From Panax quinquefolius (lineage: Eukaryota > Streptophyta > Magnoliopsida > Apiales > Araliaceae), in assembly GCA_020205615.1 (NCBI GenBank), contig CM035151.1:17338322-17402321 (forward strand): 64,000 nt of DNA, read 5' to 3'. The notes beneath the pieces were generated by a model. It was not told where the DNA came from, made no database searches, and worked only from the letters and a program-made list of their open reading frames with translations. The position numbers were made by a program, and so were the translations under genes. How positions within the stretch are numbered: the first letter of the stretch is position 1; each line of letters opens with the position of its first letter. This document shows, in pieces, positions 45,607-57,652 of the stretch.

Positions 45607-46321
45607 TGTTCGGATATAATCCACCGACCCCTACATGGACTGAAGGCCTGGGCCGAGATGGGATCATCGAGCCCGATGAGCCGAAGTCAAGCCTGAAGAA
45701 ATGGAGTTCGGGATCGGGTATCATAGCCCTTTGGGCCGGAACCTAGACCCGACTAATAATGTATGGATCGAGTATCTGAGTCCACCGGACCGGAACCCAG
45801 ACTGACATGATAATGTTCAGGGTCGAACTACCGAGCCCTTTGGGCCGGAGTCCAGACCACTTTATAAGGCCCATACCGAAGGTTATTCCTCGGATGGAGT
45901 CTGAGGGAATAAGGAATCTAAACGATTACGAGTCCTAACCCTAATTGTATCTTCACACCAAGTCTTATAAGGTAAGTGGTTGGATAACCACCAACTTGCA
46001 CTTTAAAGGAGATTGAGTTGGACCCAAACAATGGTAACTGCCATGTTTAGGAGTCCTAATTCGACTGGGATATGGACTCTAGAGGCGGTGGGAATGATTA
46101 TAAATACAAGACTTGACCTAATGGTAATAGGTAATACCCACTTGAACACTAAATACTATTGCCTCCATTGTTAAACCTTATGACCAGCCTGTACTCATTC
46201 TCACACCGGAGATATCACCCGACGACCCAAGCCGTCGAGCTTAAGATCAAAACATTCTTTGTCAGTTTAGCGCGTGAACTTGGTGATTGGACGCCTTGCA
46301 AGAAAAACTCAAGCGTTAACA
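45607..46321 (+). repeat. Probable 5' LTR of the Tat-like element
   Basis: It starts TGTTCGGATATAATCC and ends CAAGCGTTAACA just before the primer-binding site. A TATA box TATAAATA lies at 46099-46106. Repeated GGGCCGGA(G/A)(C/T)C(C/T)AGAC motifs occur at about 45732-45855. The left boundary is inferred, since there is no second LTR to compare. Confidence 0.55.
46099..46106 (+). promoter_or_regulatory. LTR TATA box
   Basis: TATAAATA lies about 220 bp before the LTR end, a usual place for the LTR promoter. Confidence 0.5.
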
Positions 46322-46338
46322 TTGGCGCTAGAAGGAGG
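46322..46338 (+). other. Putative primer-binding site
   Basis: TTGGCGCTAGAAGGAGG follows the LTR end. The TTGGCGC start is typical of Tat-lineage elements; the tRNA is not assigned. Confidence 0.5.
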
Positions 46339-46386
46339 TTTTTAGTGCTTTAATCAATCACTCTTGCACTTTTTCGGTAGAGAGAC

Positions 46387-48175
46387 ATGGCTAGTAAGGA
46401 TGGTGGAGCTTCTAAACAGGAAAAGGCCAAGACTCACCCGACGACCCTAGGGAGGGCATCGGTCAAAGACCGATTGGGACCTGGCAATCAGGAGGGCAAT
46501 TCAATGCAGGCCCAGTCGACACGAAGGCAGTTGTTCGTCCCCATTCAACACACTCCTATTCTCCAGCACACCCATGTAAAAGACAACCAGTCTCAGGCCC
46601 ATGAATGACAGGATAAGGATCGGGTAGAGAACAGCAAGAACCAACGTCAGTTTATTCGGTTGACCAAAATACAGCAGAATAAGAACGCCATGCTGGCCTT
46701 TCGTCTCCAACAAGAAGAGCTGGAATTACAGATAGCTAAGGTGGCTGGAGAACAGGAGATCTCTTCGAAGAGGCACAGGCATCGGAGCCAATCCAGATTA
46801 CCTCGACAGGAGGGGGCCGAAAAGAACAGAAACCGACACAGAAGCCATTCTCGGGAAAGGAAGAGCCAAAGAAGGAGTCGTTCCCCGGAGCGAAGATCTG
46901 ATCACCCAGGCCGATCGGGATAGAGGACGAGGATCGGATCTCTTGAATACGAGAGGGACATACACATGCCTTCCCCCCGTAAGGAGGAGACCGACCCCCT
47001 CGCTCGACGAGTCGTGGAGTTGGAAAAGCTTTTGGCCACAAAGAATCAGTCGGGAACACCCTCGAGCTGTCACAGCTCACCCTTCTCGCCCGAGATCAAT
47101 CAGGTCATTGCCGACCCGAAGAAGAAAATGCCCCCGATAGAGACCTATGATGGAATGGGAGACCCGTATGATCATTCGGATGGGTATGACAGGCTGATGA
47201 CATATTACGGGCATTCAAACACAGCGAAGTGTCATATGTTTGCAACCACCCTGAAGAAAAGTGACAGAGAGTGGATGGGAACTCTGGCACCGGGAACTAT
47301 TACTTCATGGAACGATCTTCGGGAAAAGTTCCATGCTAGGTTTGGGAGCAACAGGAGAAGGGGTAAGATCACGGCTTCTCTCATGCAGGTGAAGCAACGT
47401 TCGGACGAAACTCTCGGCACCTATGTCGAAGAGATTTCGGAAGGCTCATGGGATCGGTGGCAGAGTTGAATTCACCGCAGGCTTTGGGATTTTTCACAAC
47501 AGGTCTGGACATAGGGAGATCAAAGAAACTGATGAAAGACCTGGTGATCAACCCCCCTTCGGACCTGGCCGAACCCTCTCATCGGGCCGAAGGGTTCATT
47601 GCAATCGAAGAAGCCATGGGAAACTTCAAGCCACACTCACAAGATAAATCCAAGGACAGAGATAAGCAGAGCACCCCACGATCGGACAGTAATCAGGGGA
47701 GATCAGATAATCAAGGGAAGAAGAATTACAACAGCGGAGGATCGGGCAGTGGCCGACCCCCCTTCCAACACAAGAGTGTTAACAAGGTCTGCACCCCCTT
47801 AACACCGATCGAGCTAGAATATTGGTAGACATCAAGGACAAGTCCTTCTATGAGCCCTGCAGGACGAGGCCAAAACCTGGGAGGCGTTGCAAAAATAGGT
47901 ACTTGCAATTATCATCGTAATCGGGCCATTCGACGGAGGAATGTCTGGATCTGGGAGATCTATCGAGAAGAACATACTGAATCTGGACGTTGGTTCAATG
48001 ATGTAATCGGCGGAAAACAATCAAAATCAACCGAGGGAAGAAGATAGGAATCAAGCCCGAGAAGCACAGCCTGATCAGAACCAGCCTGCTCGGGGGGGTG
48101 ATTGATGTTATTTCAGACGGTTCGATAGGGCGTGTAATCGGACGGAAAAGAAGTGAGCATTTAGAAGCGATCTTA
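46387..48175 (+). pseudogene. gag: Tat/Retand-like gag, multiple stops and frameshifts
   Basis: One frame runs 46387-47469 with two internal stops (TGA 46606, TAG 46921). It has a charged N-terminus with an Arg/Ser-rich stretch (about 46750-46920), then the Tat Gag core: MPPIETYDGMGDPYDHSDGY, GTITSWNDLREKFHARFGSN, MQVKQRSDETLGTYVEE. A frameshift near 47440 moves it to the frame 47448-47828 (MGSVAELNSPQALGFFTTGL, and SHRAEGFIAIEEAM). Further shifts separate a zinc-finger-like CNYHRNRGHSTEEC region (about 47906-47945, in mixed frames) and the VIDVIS/GRVIGRKRSEHLEAI end (about 48100-48170). It is non-functional. Confidence 0.8.
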
Positions 48176-49373
48176 TCTATCTTTTGAGTTTGTACTTCTT
48201 TATTGCTATCATTATCAAAAACTCTAACACAACCTTTACTACCAAATCAGATAATACAACTAACAACAACAGAAAGATATCTATTTGGATTAATAATATA
48301 AGGGCGCTTGTCTCAAATTGTTTGTGCTAATTAAGACTCAGCAAAAGGGCGGATTTGGGTCGTTATAAGTGGGTTTATGTTTATGTGGATTGAAAATTTA
48401 ATTGGACAATCATAAATATATATATAGGTGGATATGTTGTAGCCCACATATCAAGTGATATATCAAATTGGTGAGTGTTGACAAAATTATCACATGTACT
48501 CTTTTCATTTGAATAAATTTTATTCCACCTTCTATACATTGAATAAAAAAACAAAGGGATAAAATGAATTTTCATTCTATTGGAATGATTTATACTCCAA
48601 AATGATCCTCAAATATATTATTTTTATTTCATTATTTCTTCTATTTTATTCTCTCAATCCAAACTTAGCATCAATCCCTCTTTTAAAATACTCTTTTTTG
48701 AATTTTTATTTTTTTCTCATGGACTGTGATTTCACTTCCTTCAGCCTCATATGTCCTCTCTTTGTTTTAAAAGATTAATTTGAATAATGTTACGGATCTC
48801 AAATAATATATTATTATTATAATTGATTATGTTATAAAATATTATTTATTTTATTTAATATCATATCATTAGAGACATATACGAGACAAGACAAAGTAAA
48901 CAGAATATTCACTCAACTCTATCAAAAAGTAGACCAGGATATTCACTCGACATTTTATCAAAAATTTGAGACATCTAAATATTACTCAAATCTTTTTTGG
49001 GAGCATCTACCTCCATCTGTTCAGATACGTATTCGTGATTGAGTTATCACGTTTATTAATTGAATGATAAGCTCGTTAATATGTTTCCCTCCATTAAACA
49101 TTCTTCCATGGAAAAGACATTTAAATACAGTTTTTTTTTTTTTAATAATCACATAACTTTTACTAGAAGGCGGCAAAGAGTGCCCAATCATTACTACACA
49201 AATTATAATATCATCCACCACCAAACAAACAAACCGTGGTATTATTGTTACAACTTGGGTAAAGGTTGAGATATAACTTGTCGATTACATAGAACTGAAA
49301 ACATGTACAACTTTGTTAATAATTAAAACAAATAAATGCTCAACCCAGATTCCCACACAAGATATGTTCATGT
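48176..49373. other. Intergenic DNA
   Basis: AT-rich with no supported gene, RNA or repeat family. It lies between the truncated Tat-like element and the 3' end of the cathepsin B gene. Confidence 0.5.
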
Positions 49374-49379
49374 TTTATT
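49374..49379 (-). terminator. Putative polyadenylation signal of the cathepsin B gene
   Basis: AATAAA on the minus strand lies about 50 nt beyond the TGA stop. Confidence 0.5.
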
Positions 49380-49429
49380 ATCTGGAATCCACACTTGGGG
49401 GAGCACCTTTTATATAACCAAATATATTG

Positions 49430-52400
49430 TCAAACTGAGGCATCGAGTGAAGCATCATCGTCTACATTAGCAAATTCTTTGATCAAGTTTTTGGATGAAG
49501 GTAGTCCTGCAACTACATCCTCTTCAATGCCACACTCATTAGTTCCTCTTTGGATTTTGAAGTATCCGTCCTATAATTCAAAATATTTGAGGATGATTCA
49601 ATAAAGTTTCGCTTTATATTTAACTTAATCCAGCCAAAAGAGAAAATTTAATATGCAAAAAAACTTACATCACCCCAGCTTCGATTCCACTGATTTGCAA
49701 GAAGCTGCACGCAGTATCAGAAAATGATGTTTACCATATTACATGTGGATTTGTAAGTGAAATGCAGAAGCTAAGACACAGAAACATATCGTTACTTACC
49801 CAATAGTCCTCGCCCTCATCGGTGGTTCCCCATCCAATTAGCTTTACAGCATGACCTCCCATGACATCGCCCGTCACGTGCTTATAAACTCCTGACTTGT
49901 AATGAGCGAAATCCTGTGTGAACAAATTAAAGAACCCAACGAGAATAAATTAGATGGAACCCCAAACATAACATAAGACGAGACTGAATAACTATGTACC
50001 CCAGTTGTTATGATTTTGGGTGTAATATGACTAAGTACCCCTGTTATATAGTTATTTAGTAAGGAAGCAAGGTACACCATCTAATAGCAGTAACCCGCTA
50101 GATAATTTAGGAGAAAGTCAAGGAATTTAAATTGTGTTAGCAGATCCAGACATCCAGTGTGATTAATTGATTGTCAAATATTCACTTTCAAAGTAGAATA
50201 GTTCAGTCATTTCTTAATTATATCATTTTCATATTATTGGCAAAGAACCACCCGCCCCCAACAACCATGCACGCACAGAAAAAACTCAAACCACCAAAGA
50301 CCCACTCAGTTAAAGTGTAAATGAAAATTGAAGTCGCTGTCAAACTCAACTAAAATAGTTTTTACCTCGTATACGGTGAAAGCAACCTCAACAGGTCCAT
50401 TTTTATAAATTTCAGCCATGATATTGGAGGGATCTGAATGGACTTTATAAGCACTGACACTATAGTGTTTTGACTGCTTCCACAGCAGATTGCCATCCGT
50501 GCACTTTCTCTTACACTTAGGTGTGGGATATGCAGGTTCACAACCGGGGTGTGAGCATCCAGTTTGATCGAAGTATGGGTAACACTGTAGGAGAAAATCA
50601 TTCAGTATTCAGGAATATATATCAGCTATAAATGCAAAGCCGACAGCGGTCAAAGCAAAAGCAACAATCTTAACTCAAATTCAATAAATTACTGGTGAAA
50701 AGTAACTATAACCAAACAGAGAGAGAACACTGAATCTGTATCTTAAACACTCTGAACTGCTGGAAAAGTTGAGATCAAATGAAAAGACATGTTTTTACCT
50801 CTGCAGTGACAACACCCGAGCGCTTAAAGTATCTCCACGCAGCAATAGGATAGCCGCCATCACAACCCTCCCCACACAAGAAGCCACAACATGCTAAGAG
50901 GTCATTAACAGATAGAGATATATTCTGCAACAAAAGATATGGATGTTATATTACATATATTGGAACAGTCGAGAAGAGAACACGCCAACTTCATTTTTCC
51001 ATTAAATTTACAAGTCACCTTGTGAAAATGGATGCAAAATCGGTCAGATAGTGCTTCCACAGCAGCAAAAGCCCAACAAGAGCCACAATGTCCCTGATCA
51101 ATAATTTATTAATTAGATCATTTGATAAATTGGACAGCTTATTTAATGGAAAGTAGTATTATGGTTGTCAGATAAATGAGATATGGGGTCACCTGATCTT
51201 TGATATTAAAAACATTCCAGTGGATGACAAAGAAAAAGAAAACGCATTAGTGCCTTTTGGATGAAAGAATCATACATTACATTCACAACTACAAGGAAAG
51301 TAACTGACCTAGAATATCCCCTATGGTGCTACATTTAGGCCAAACAGTTCTTGAATCAAACTGATTGGGTAATTTCAAACTTTCTGAATGAACCTTAACA
51401 GGAATGCTCTTTAGTTCACCTTGTGGTGTTGGTTTAGCTCCAAGGAGATGCTTAAATTGCGCAACCTGTGAAACGAATGTATATTAGAAGGGTAAATTAT
51501 GTAAATCACTGGAATATATGAAACTTCTAGTGTAATATTATGGATATTGGTGTCAAAGAGCAAGTATGCTGCACACTAATCACCATGTCAAGTCCCTTCA
51601 AATGGGTTAAGGTCCAAGCTCAAGGAAGGTGGGGCCACCTCAAGACAAGTCCATGAATATACTATTGAGGGAAAGCTGCGAACTTCATAATTTTTTTACA
51701 GTTAGTGCCACCTGTAGGTAAGTTTGTAAATCTATTTCTTCTTCCTTCTTTATTCTTAGGGATAGAAAACAAAATTTGTCCAGAGATAAATAGGCACAAA
51801 AAAAAGTGAACAAGGCATCCTCCAAACTCCAAAGAGAAAAGCATGATACAACCCTACAAGGAGGCAGCCTGTCAGTATATCAAAGTCAGGAATAGAAAAC
51901 CGGAAAAGCCTCAAAAGCAGAAGCCCAAAAAGAAGCTAAAAACGAAACCCACCCCATGAAAGGTCAACACGCAAATATTTGTCCTAAAAAATCCTAGCAT
52001 TCAAAAAGTTATTGGTATCTAGTCAATTGACTAGAAGTGTGTAGAATTAACAACATGGTGCAAAAAATATATGGTGGCAGGTGATAGATAGAGATAGAGA
52101 GAGGGAGAGGGAGAGATATGGAGTATGGTGGTCTAGGGTAAGTGAGTTTGACGGAGCTAATTTTTCATAGTACAGGGGTGGTAGAGGACAAGGGAGTGGA
52201 GAGAGCAGAGAGAATGGTGACAGATGGAGAGAAGAGACATGTGTCCAAGGAACAGAAAGAAGAATATGCCATTTCCATGCATGCAATCTTCTATTGGTTG
52301 ATCTTGTGTCAGCAGTTCACAGATCCCACAAGGGAAATTTTTGAATTATGAAACTGGGAGGGCTTGCATCAGCAGGAAGAAAAATCAGAAACATAGTAAG

Positions 52401-55066
52401 GACATTGTTTATAGACATTGTGGGTTTATAGGCGGCAAAAGTAAGCTCTCAAACTAGAGAGAATCTTACTGTAGCAAGTATTTATTAGTTTTGTAAATAA
52501 AATGCCTCATAAATGATGTCAGCCTACAGGGAAGATCAGTGTTATTATGAACTGGAATAATAATCCATATGCTTTCACTAAACAACAACGATCAGTGTAG
52601 TTTACCAATAAAGAGAAAAGTACAGAACATGGCAGCAATCAACTTAGAAGACAACTAAAGCTAACCTTTAACGAAAGAAATTGAAAGAGTTAGGGAAGTA
52701 TGGGCTGCCAATTGGAAACTCACAGAGTAATTAGAGAATCGAGGATTCATAGATGCTTTCCATCCAGCTCTGGGGTTTCTGTTAATTGATTTAACAATTG
52801 ATTCCTGTATGGCAGGTAATACAACCAAAGTCCTCTAATGTGATATTAATCAGTCTAGAATGAAAAATCTTGTCATTTTATGCAAGCAATATTGTACCTG
52901 AAGAATATCAGATTCCAATTTTACCAGTGGCACTGTATTCAATGCAAAAACCTGCATTTAATACTCCAATAAGTAAGTTTACCTTTGCTAAGAAATATAA
53001 AAGGGAAAGTGTATTATTTATTTAGGATTTTAGTTATTCCAATTCTATTTTATAAAGGCAGGCCTTGAGTTATGTAGAATCTGAGATATGGTATTTCATC
53101 TACTCAAATGCTGCCATTTGACTTGTTATGGAAACTACAACATTTAAAATTCAACTATCTCATTCATTGCATTCGGAGAGTAGTACCCACTCTTCTCCCT
53201 CTTCCAAGGCCCAGCCGGGGGGATTAAGGGGGGAGAGAACGTCAAAACCTTTTCTTTTCTTCCTTTTTCTTATTAGGATAATTCGTTAAAAGTGCCAAAA
53301 AGGGCATGAAAAGAGCAGTTTCCACCCATCCAAAACATGCTTTATAGAAAACTTCTCACAATCCTGGACCACACAAACAGAACCTACACTAATTTTCCAA
53401 GGAAACTTGTCTAGAAAACCAAAAAAGATAGTATACTATAGACCCATAATAAACCTCATTGAACCAAATAATAATAAATTTAAAATAAAATAAATAAATA
53501 AATAAAAACAGGTTCAAGATCAAAACAAACCTGAACCTAAAGCATAAATAGGTTACAAAAGCATTTTAAGGGGAGAAGAAAAAGGAAAAAATAATCCAAA
53601 AAATACTTCTTATTAAGAGGAAAAACAAGGCCATCTTCTGTTGAGATGAGATCATGAGCATAACATGTGTTAATCCACCTTCTCTGCTTTTCATTAGTTC
53701 TCTTTGCAACACCTATGAAAAAGGGTATAGAGCAAAACAAGACACACCTCTGCTTCTAATCACTCTGATTTTTTTCCCATCTCCCCCCCACCCAAAAAAA
53801 AAAAAAAAAAAAAAAACCAAAGCTTGACACCTCTGTTTTTTTTAGTGTTGTTAACATTGAAATTTGAATTTCTTACAGTTGAAAGGAGATTCATGTACAT
53901 TTCTGCCAAATCATATATGTTTATTACAATACAATATGACAGTGGTAGTGGAGTTCGACTCGAGTGCTTCATATAATACACAATCACTTGGTTTCATCAG
54001 CTGTAAAATTATAGTTACATGCCTTTATAAAACCATGATGAGAGAAAACGATAGATGGACATCTATAATACCTAGACATTAACCTCACAACTATAAAAAG
54101 CTGCAAATCAATGTTTCTTTATGTACACATTTGTCGAGCTTTAAGTTAAACCAATAGTGGCTAGTTTGTACTACTACAAGCTATGAATAGCTAGAAGCCT
54201 TGAACTCAACTTACATGCACTCTACTCAACCTTCTGAACAGTACCCTTTGTCAAATAATCGAATACATGTGCATCTTTAAATTTATAAGTACTCATTTTC
54301 TTGATTATCTCTTATAAACTGATTCTTTTCAAATATTTTAGATTATTTGTAATCTACTTCAGAGCGCTGAAATAGTAGTGCAAATTTGTACTAGTCTGCA
54401 GCAATTGTGACTGGCCTACAAAGTTCTAATGGTGACTTGATACAGAGCCATTTCATTTGTTTCTCACAAGGGTGCTAATTAAAAATCAAGAGACTGATAA
54501 TGAAATGATTTGCACCTCAATCTGATCTGTACTATGTGCCAAAATGAGGAGTAAAAAAATTAAAAAGAAAGAGAAGACTTTTCAGTGAACAAATGTCCAA
54601 CTACATGTTAATGCTGTACAATAATCAAATACCAACTATACCACTAAATTTAAGTGTAATCAGCTATTAGTAAAGCTCCCATCTTTTCTCTACTTTTCCT
54701 ATTTCCTTTTCCAAATCGTTGAAAATCCTGTCTATGATGATCTAACCCATCATCTAATTGTTGTTAAACATAAGAAATCATTAGGGTATCAAGCATATCA
54801 GTTGTTTATCTTATCTGGGCAAATAAAGAAGTGAGAAAACGGTATGAAAAGGCAAGAATAGAGAGGCACAAGTGAATAATAAACAGATGTGTATTTGAAG
54901 TTGAACGGCAAATTCAACAGGGTCAACTGTTAACAAGCCGAAATCAGTGGATCTACAATTAGACCAGACAAAAAAGAGAGAGGGAAAGAGAAGGTACCTG
55001 TTCATGAAACAAGGAGATAGCCCCAAGAATCAGGAGAGTCGCCCAGTAGAGCCCCGTTGGGGCCAT
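49430..55066 (-). CDS. Cathepsin B-like cysteine protease, 11 exons, 358 aa
   Basis: Papain-family (C1A) cathepsin B, made as a secretory or vacuolar zymogen. My exons on the minus strand: 55066-54998, 52951-52898, 52804-52724, 51465-51309, 51197-51193, 51093-51019, 50924-50799, 50584-50366, 49913-49800, 49704-49669, 49570-49430. All introns are GT-AG, and the sum is 1077 nt with stop. Residues 1-23 ([15 protein letters not shown]...) are a signal peptide. The propeptide follows ([18 protein letters not shown], about 51-68). The mature enzyme probably starts near [12 protein letters not shown] (100-111). Catalytic residues are Cys128 ([10 protein letters not shown]), His283 ([11 protein letters not shown]) and Asn304 (ANQWNRSWG). 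[17 protein letters not shown] (190-206) is the occluding-loop region that gives cathepsin B its carboxydipeptidase activity; it has one His. N-glycosylation sites NYS and NIS are present. The length fits plant cathepsin B (about 359 residues). The gene looks intact. Confidence 0.93.
51193..51197 (-). other. 5-nt micro-exon of the cathepsin B gene
   Basis: The upstream exon ends CTA-G (phase 1) at donor GTCAGT, and the downstream exon starts GGA-CAT after TTGATCAG. Joining them directly shifts the frame just before the active-site Cys. In the intron between them the minus strand reads CAAAG|ATCAG|GTGACC. Inserting ATCAG restores Leu-Asp-Gln-Gly-His-Cys, the conserved residues here. The flanking introns are 111 and 99 nt. 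A CTAAT branch-point-like site and a CT-rich tract (about 51226-51250) lie upstream. Confidence 0.8.
51466..52723 (-). other. Intron 3 of the cathepsin B gene
   Basis: 1258 bp, between the propeptide exon and the exon starting VAQFKHLLG. It contains a GA-rich microsatellite at about 52085-52118. No gene or transposon was recognised inside it. Confidence 0.7.
52952..54997 (-). other. Intron 1 of the cathepsin B gene
   Basis: 2046 bp, separating the signal-peptide exon from the next. It includes a run of about 22 A residues at about 53795-53816 and is otherwise AT-rich. The length could house regulatory elements; none was identified. Confidence 0.7.
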
Positions 55067-55130
55067 ATCAGTTCTGTGGAATTGATTGGGAAAATGAGGA
55101 GCAGATTATCCTCTACCTACCAAATGGAGT

Positions 55131-55142
55131 TTTACATATACT
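55131..55142 (-). promoter_or_regulatory. Possible TATA box of the cathepsin B gene
   Basis: The minus strand reads AGTATATGTAAA about 65-75 nt upstream of the ATG. The position fits a short 5' leader; nothing else confirms it. Confidence 0.3.
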
Positions 55143-55199
55143 CCAACTCCAATAATTTGGAATCTTTATGACAAGAATAAGATCCACTTATTGGTCATT

Positions 55200-56054
55200 T
55201 GTTGGCTATTACGTCAAAATGGTTGAAAAAGTGGTAGCGTGGTGCTTAACGCTACCTCTCTTCTGATCAAGGGCTGGGTGGTTATTGGGGGATTTAAGAA
55301 AGTTGGGTAAATAATGGTAAAAGTTAAAGTGACTTTTTTTTTAAAAAAAAATAATAAAAAATTATCAGAATGGGACCACCAAGTCAGACAAAAGTTACGT
55401 GAAAATTGATATAATAATATTTTAAAAATATTTTTTTATACATAATATTGGAGGAAGTACAATATCGTTTTGAGGGTTCCTCACAAAAGATCTTGAGATA
55501 GTATTCACCTCCCTTTTATCATAAATTAATTTAATTTTATACAATACAATTATAAAAATTATTAACTATCTAAATTATATTATTAATTATAAATTATTAT
55601 TTTTAAAAGTTAATTAAATTAAATTAATATAATTTAAAAATATTTCAAATTAATTTTGAAGTTTAACTTTATCCTATAATCCTATTATAGAATAGAAGAC
55701 GTAAAAAAAAAGAAATATTATCGATTCGTAAATAAATATTAGTGTTGATTTCTTTTAAAAAACGTGTAATAAATGGGATACTCTTATAATTTCTACTAAT
55801 CTCAAATATTAATAAATTTTATAATTATAATTCAACATAAATTTTTCACACCCCCACCCCACCCCACCTCACCCCACCCCACCCCACCTCACCCCACCCC
55901 ACCATGTGCACTCTATTAGAATGGAAATGAAGTGAATGTGTGAGGAATTCTTCAAGTCTCTATTCAACGAATATACAAAGTGAATTCACTAGACTTTAAA
56001 AAAACAAAACAAAACAAAACAAAAACAAAGTTATTAGATGCAGTGACTTGTAAG
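55200..56054. other. Intergenic DNA with a C-rich minisatellite
   Basis: AT-rich upstream region of the cathepsin B gene. At about 55851-55903 lies an array of CCCCA/CCTCA units. No gene was seen. The last 8 bp (CTTGTAAG, 56047-56054) are the left target duplication of the MITE. Confidence 0.6.
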
Positions 56055-56362
56055 TAGTGGTGTTCAAAACAACCGATTTTTTCGATTTTTGGGTTTTTTG
56101 GACCGGATCGAACCAGTTGGTTCGGTATAAAAGAACAGGTCAGGTTCGAAAAAAAAACCAGATATATCTGGGTTTTTTAGATCTCGATTTCAATTCAAGC
56201 GTTTTTATGGTTCGGTTTTACCAAAACCCGATTCCCAGAGATATATCTGGTTTTCTAATTTTTTATTATTAATAATAATTTGTTAATAATAATAATAATA
56301 AAATAATGATTATAATAATAAAAATAATAAAAATATTAATAAAAATAATAATAATATTAATA

Positions 56363-56396
<34 letters not shown>

Positions 56397-56591
56397 TAAT
56401 AATTATATTAATTTTTGATAAAAATCGATCCAGATTGAATGATGTACCAAGAACCTTCTTGGATTAGGTATCTAGGAGATAATTCTGGCTCAATCTCCAT
56501 GTCAGATTTGGTCATGAAATTGGCTACTATCGGTGATTCTTGGTTCGATTTGGTTGGGTTTGGACTTTTTTTTTCTAAATGAACACCCCTA
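56055..56591. mobile_element. hAT-type MITE, 537 bp
   Basis: Terminal inverted repeats TAGTGGTGTTCA (left) and TAGGGGTGTTCA (right, minus strand) differ at one base. Flanking 8-bp duplications are CTTGTAAG (56047-56054) and CTTATAAG (56592-56599), one mismatch. An 8-bp duplication and this terminus fit hAT elements. The interior has GGTTCGG-rich sequence at both ends and an AAT/TAA microsatellite at about 56264-56403. There is no transposase, so it is non-autonomous. Confidence 0.8.
56264..56403. repeat. AAT/TAA microsatellite inside the MITE
   Basis: An imperfect run of AAT/TAA triplets, about 140 bp. Confidence 0.85.
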
Positions 56592-57041
56592 CTTATAAGC
56601 GAGCTACAAATTCAAATTTTAGGGGAGTATTTGTTGATTAGATAAATTTGCATTTATTAATCAAACTAATGTTATTTAAATTGTGATTCCATATGGTATG
56701 CGGAACAAAATTGAGAACAAAAAATATCGAATATCGTTCTTGGTGTTATGGAGTATGGTAGGGGTAGATCTATTCGAATCAATTGTTTGATACAAAATAT
56801 ATTTATTTAGAACAAGGTACGTTGAGAATAACTTTTCAAAAATAGATAGTTAAAATTAATTGAGTTATTTATTATTAACCAGATCAAGCCATATCATCGC
56901 TTACTTGACACCCACAGTTAAGGCGCTCATTTACTACACTAATTGACATTCCTTAAAAAATCTTCTTATATACATTAGATTTTTAATAAAGTTTTATAGA
57001 TCTACTCGTGTGACTACAATATTTTATAAATATATATTATT

Positions 57042-57254
57042 AATATTTTATAAGATGGTTGTAGATATATAGTTGATTTTATACTTTTATTAAATTTAAT
57101 ACCCTAACATTTCTTTTCAATTTTATCTATATCAATACTATATTACATAATATTTTACAAGATAGTTGTAGATATATAGTTGATCTTATACTTTCATTAA
57201 ATTTAATATCCTAACATTTCTTTTCAATTTTATCTATATCAATACTATGTTACA
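57042..57254. repeat. Tandem duplication, two units of about 107 bp
   Basis: Unit 1 (57042-57148) and unit 2 (57149 to about 57254) both start AATATTTTA(T/C)AAGAT(G/A)GTTG and contain CCTAACATTTCTTTTCAATT. They differ at a few positions. Confidence 0.85.
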
Positions 57255-57261
57255 AAGTTTG

Positions 57262-57652
57262 TTGAATGACTTATAAGTTGGTAAAATCAACTTATAAGTC
57301 ATTTGTTACTATTCACCTATTAGAGAATGACTTATTTTTTATTTATAAGTTGAGTTTTAAGTAAAAAAAGTAAGTAGTATTTAGAACTTATTTTAAAATG
57401 ACTTATAAGTCATTTTAAAATAAGTTAGTTTGACCAAATGTAAAGTCTATTTTGTCCCTCTTTTTATTAATAACATTTTTAGTAATCTTTATATTTATTT
57501 TAACTTACAAGTCATTATGAAACGAACATCTTCACAATTAGTTTTAACTTAATTTTTGACTTATAAGTCAGATTGATGTCGAACGCTTTTACTTAGAAGT
57601 CCTAACTTAAAACAACTTATACGCCAACTTATAAGTCATTCCCGAATAGGCC
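57262..57652. mobile_element. MITE-like element with TTATAAGT inverted ends
   Basis: The left end TGAATGACTTATAAGTTGG and the right end CCAACTTATAAGTCATTCCC are inverted repeats. Several internal copies of ACTTATAAGT occur in both orientations. No transposase and no clear target duplication were found. A related shorter piece (GGGAATAACTT...GACTTATAAGTC...GACTATTTTGCCCC) lies at about 57752-57843. Confidence 0.6.

Larger units (their letters stand above)
45607..48175 (+). mobile_element. 3'-truncated Tat/Retand-like LTR element
   Basis: A 715-bp LTR-like segment is followed by TTGGCGCTAGAAGGAGG at the primer-binding position and by a Tat-type gag with stops and frameshifts. The similarity ends at about 48175, before any protease or polymerase. 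No 3' LTR is in the window. It is more GC-rich than its surroundings. Confidence 0.7.

Noticed and set aside
46736..47080. Antisense open frames of 91-114 codons opposite the Tat-like gag
   Set aside because: They mirror the GC-rich, Arg/Ser-rich gag coding strand and carry no motif of their own.
50362..50601. 79-codon frame in the cathepsin B region
   Set aside because: It is a shifted reading of exon 8; the true frame gives the conserved cathepsin B sequence with proper splice sites.
51094..51308. Cathepsin B as a pseudogene because exons 4 and 6 join out of frame
   Set aside because: A 5-nt exon with AG and GT borders restores both frame and the conserved Asp-Gln; every other exon is intact.
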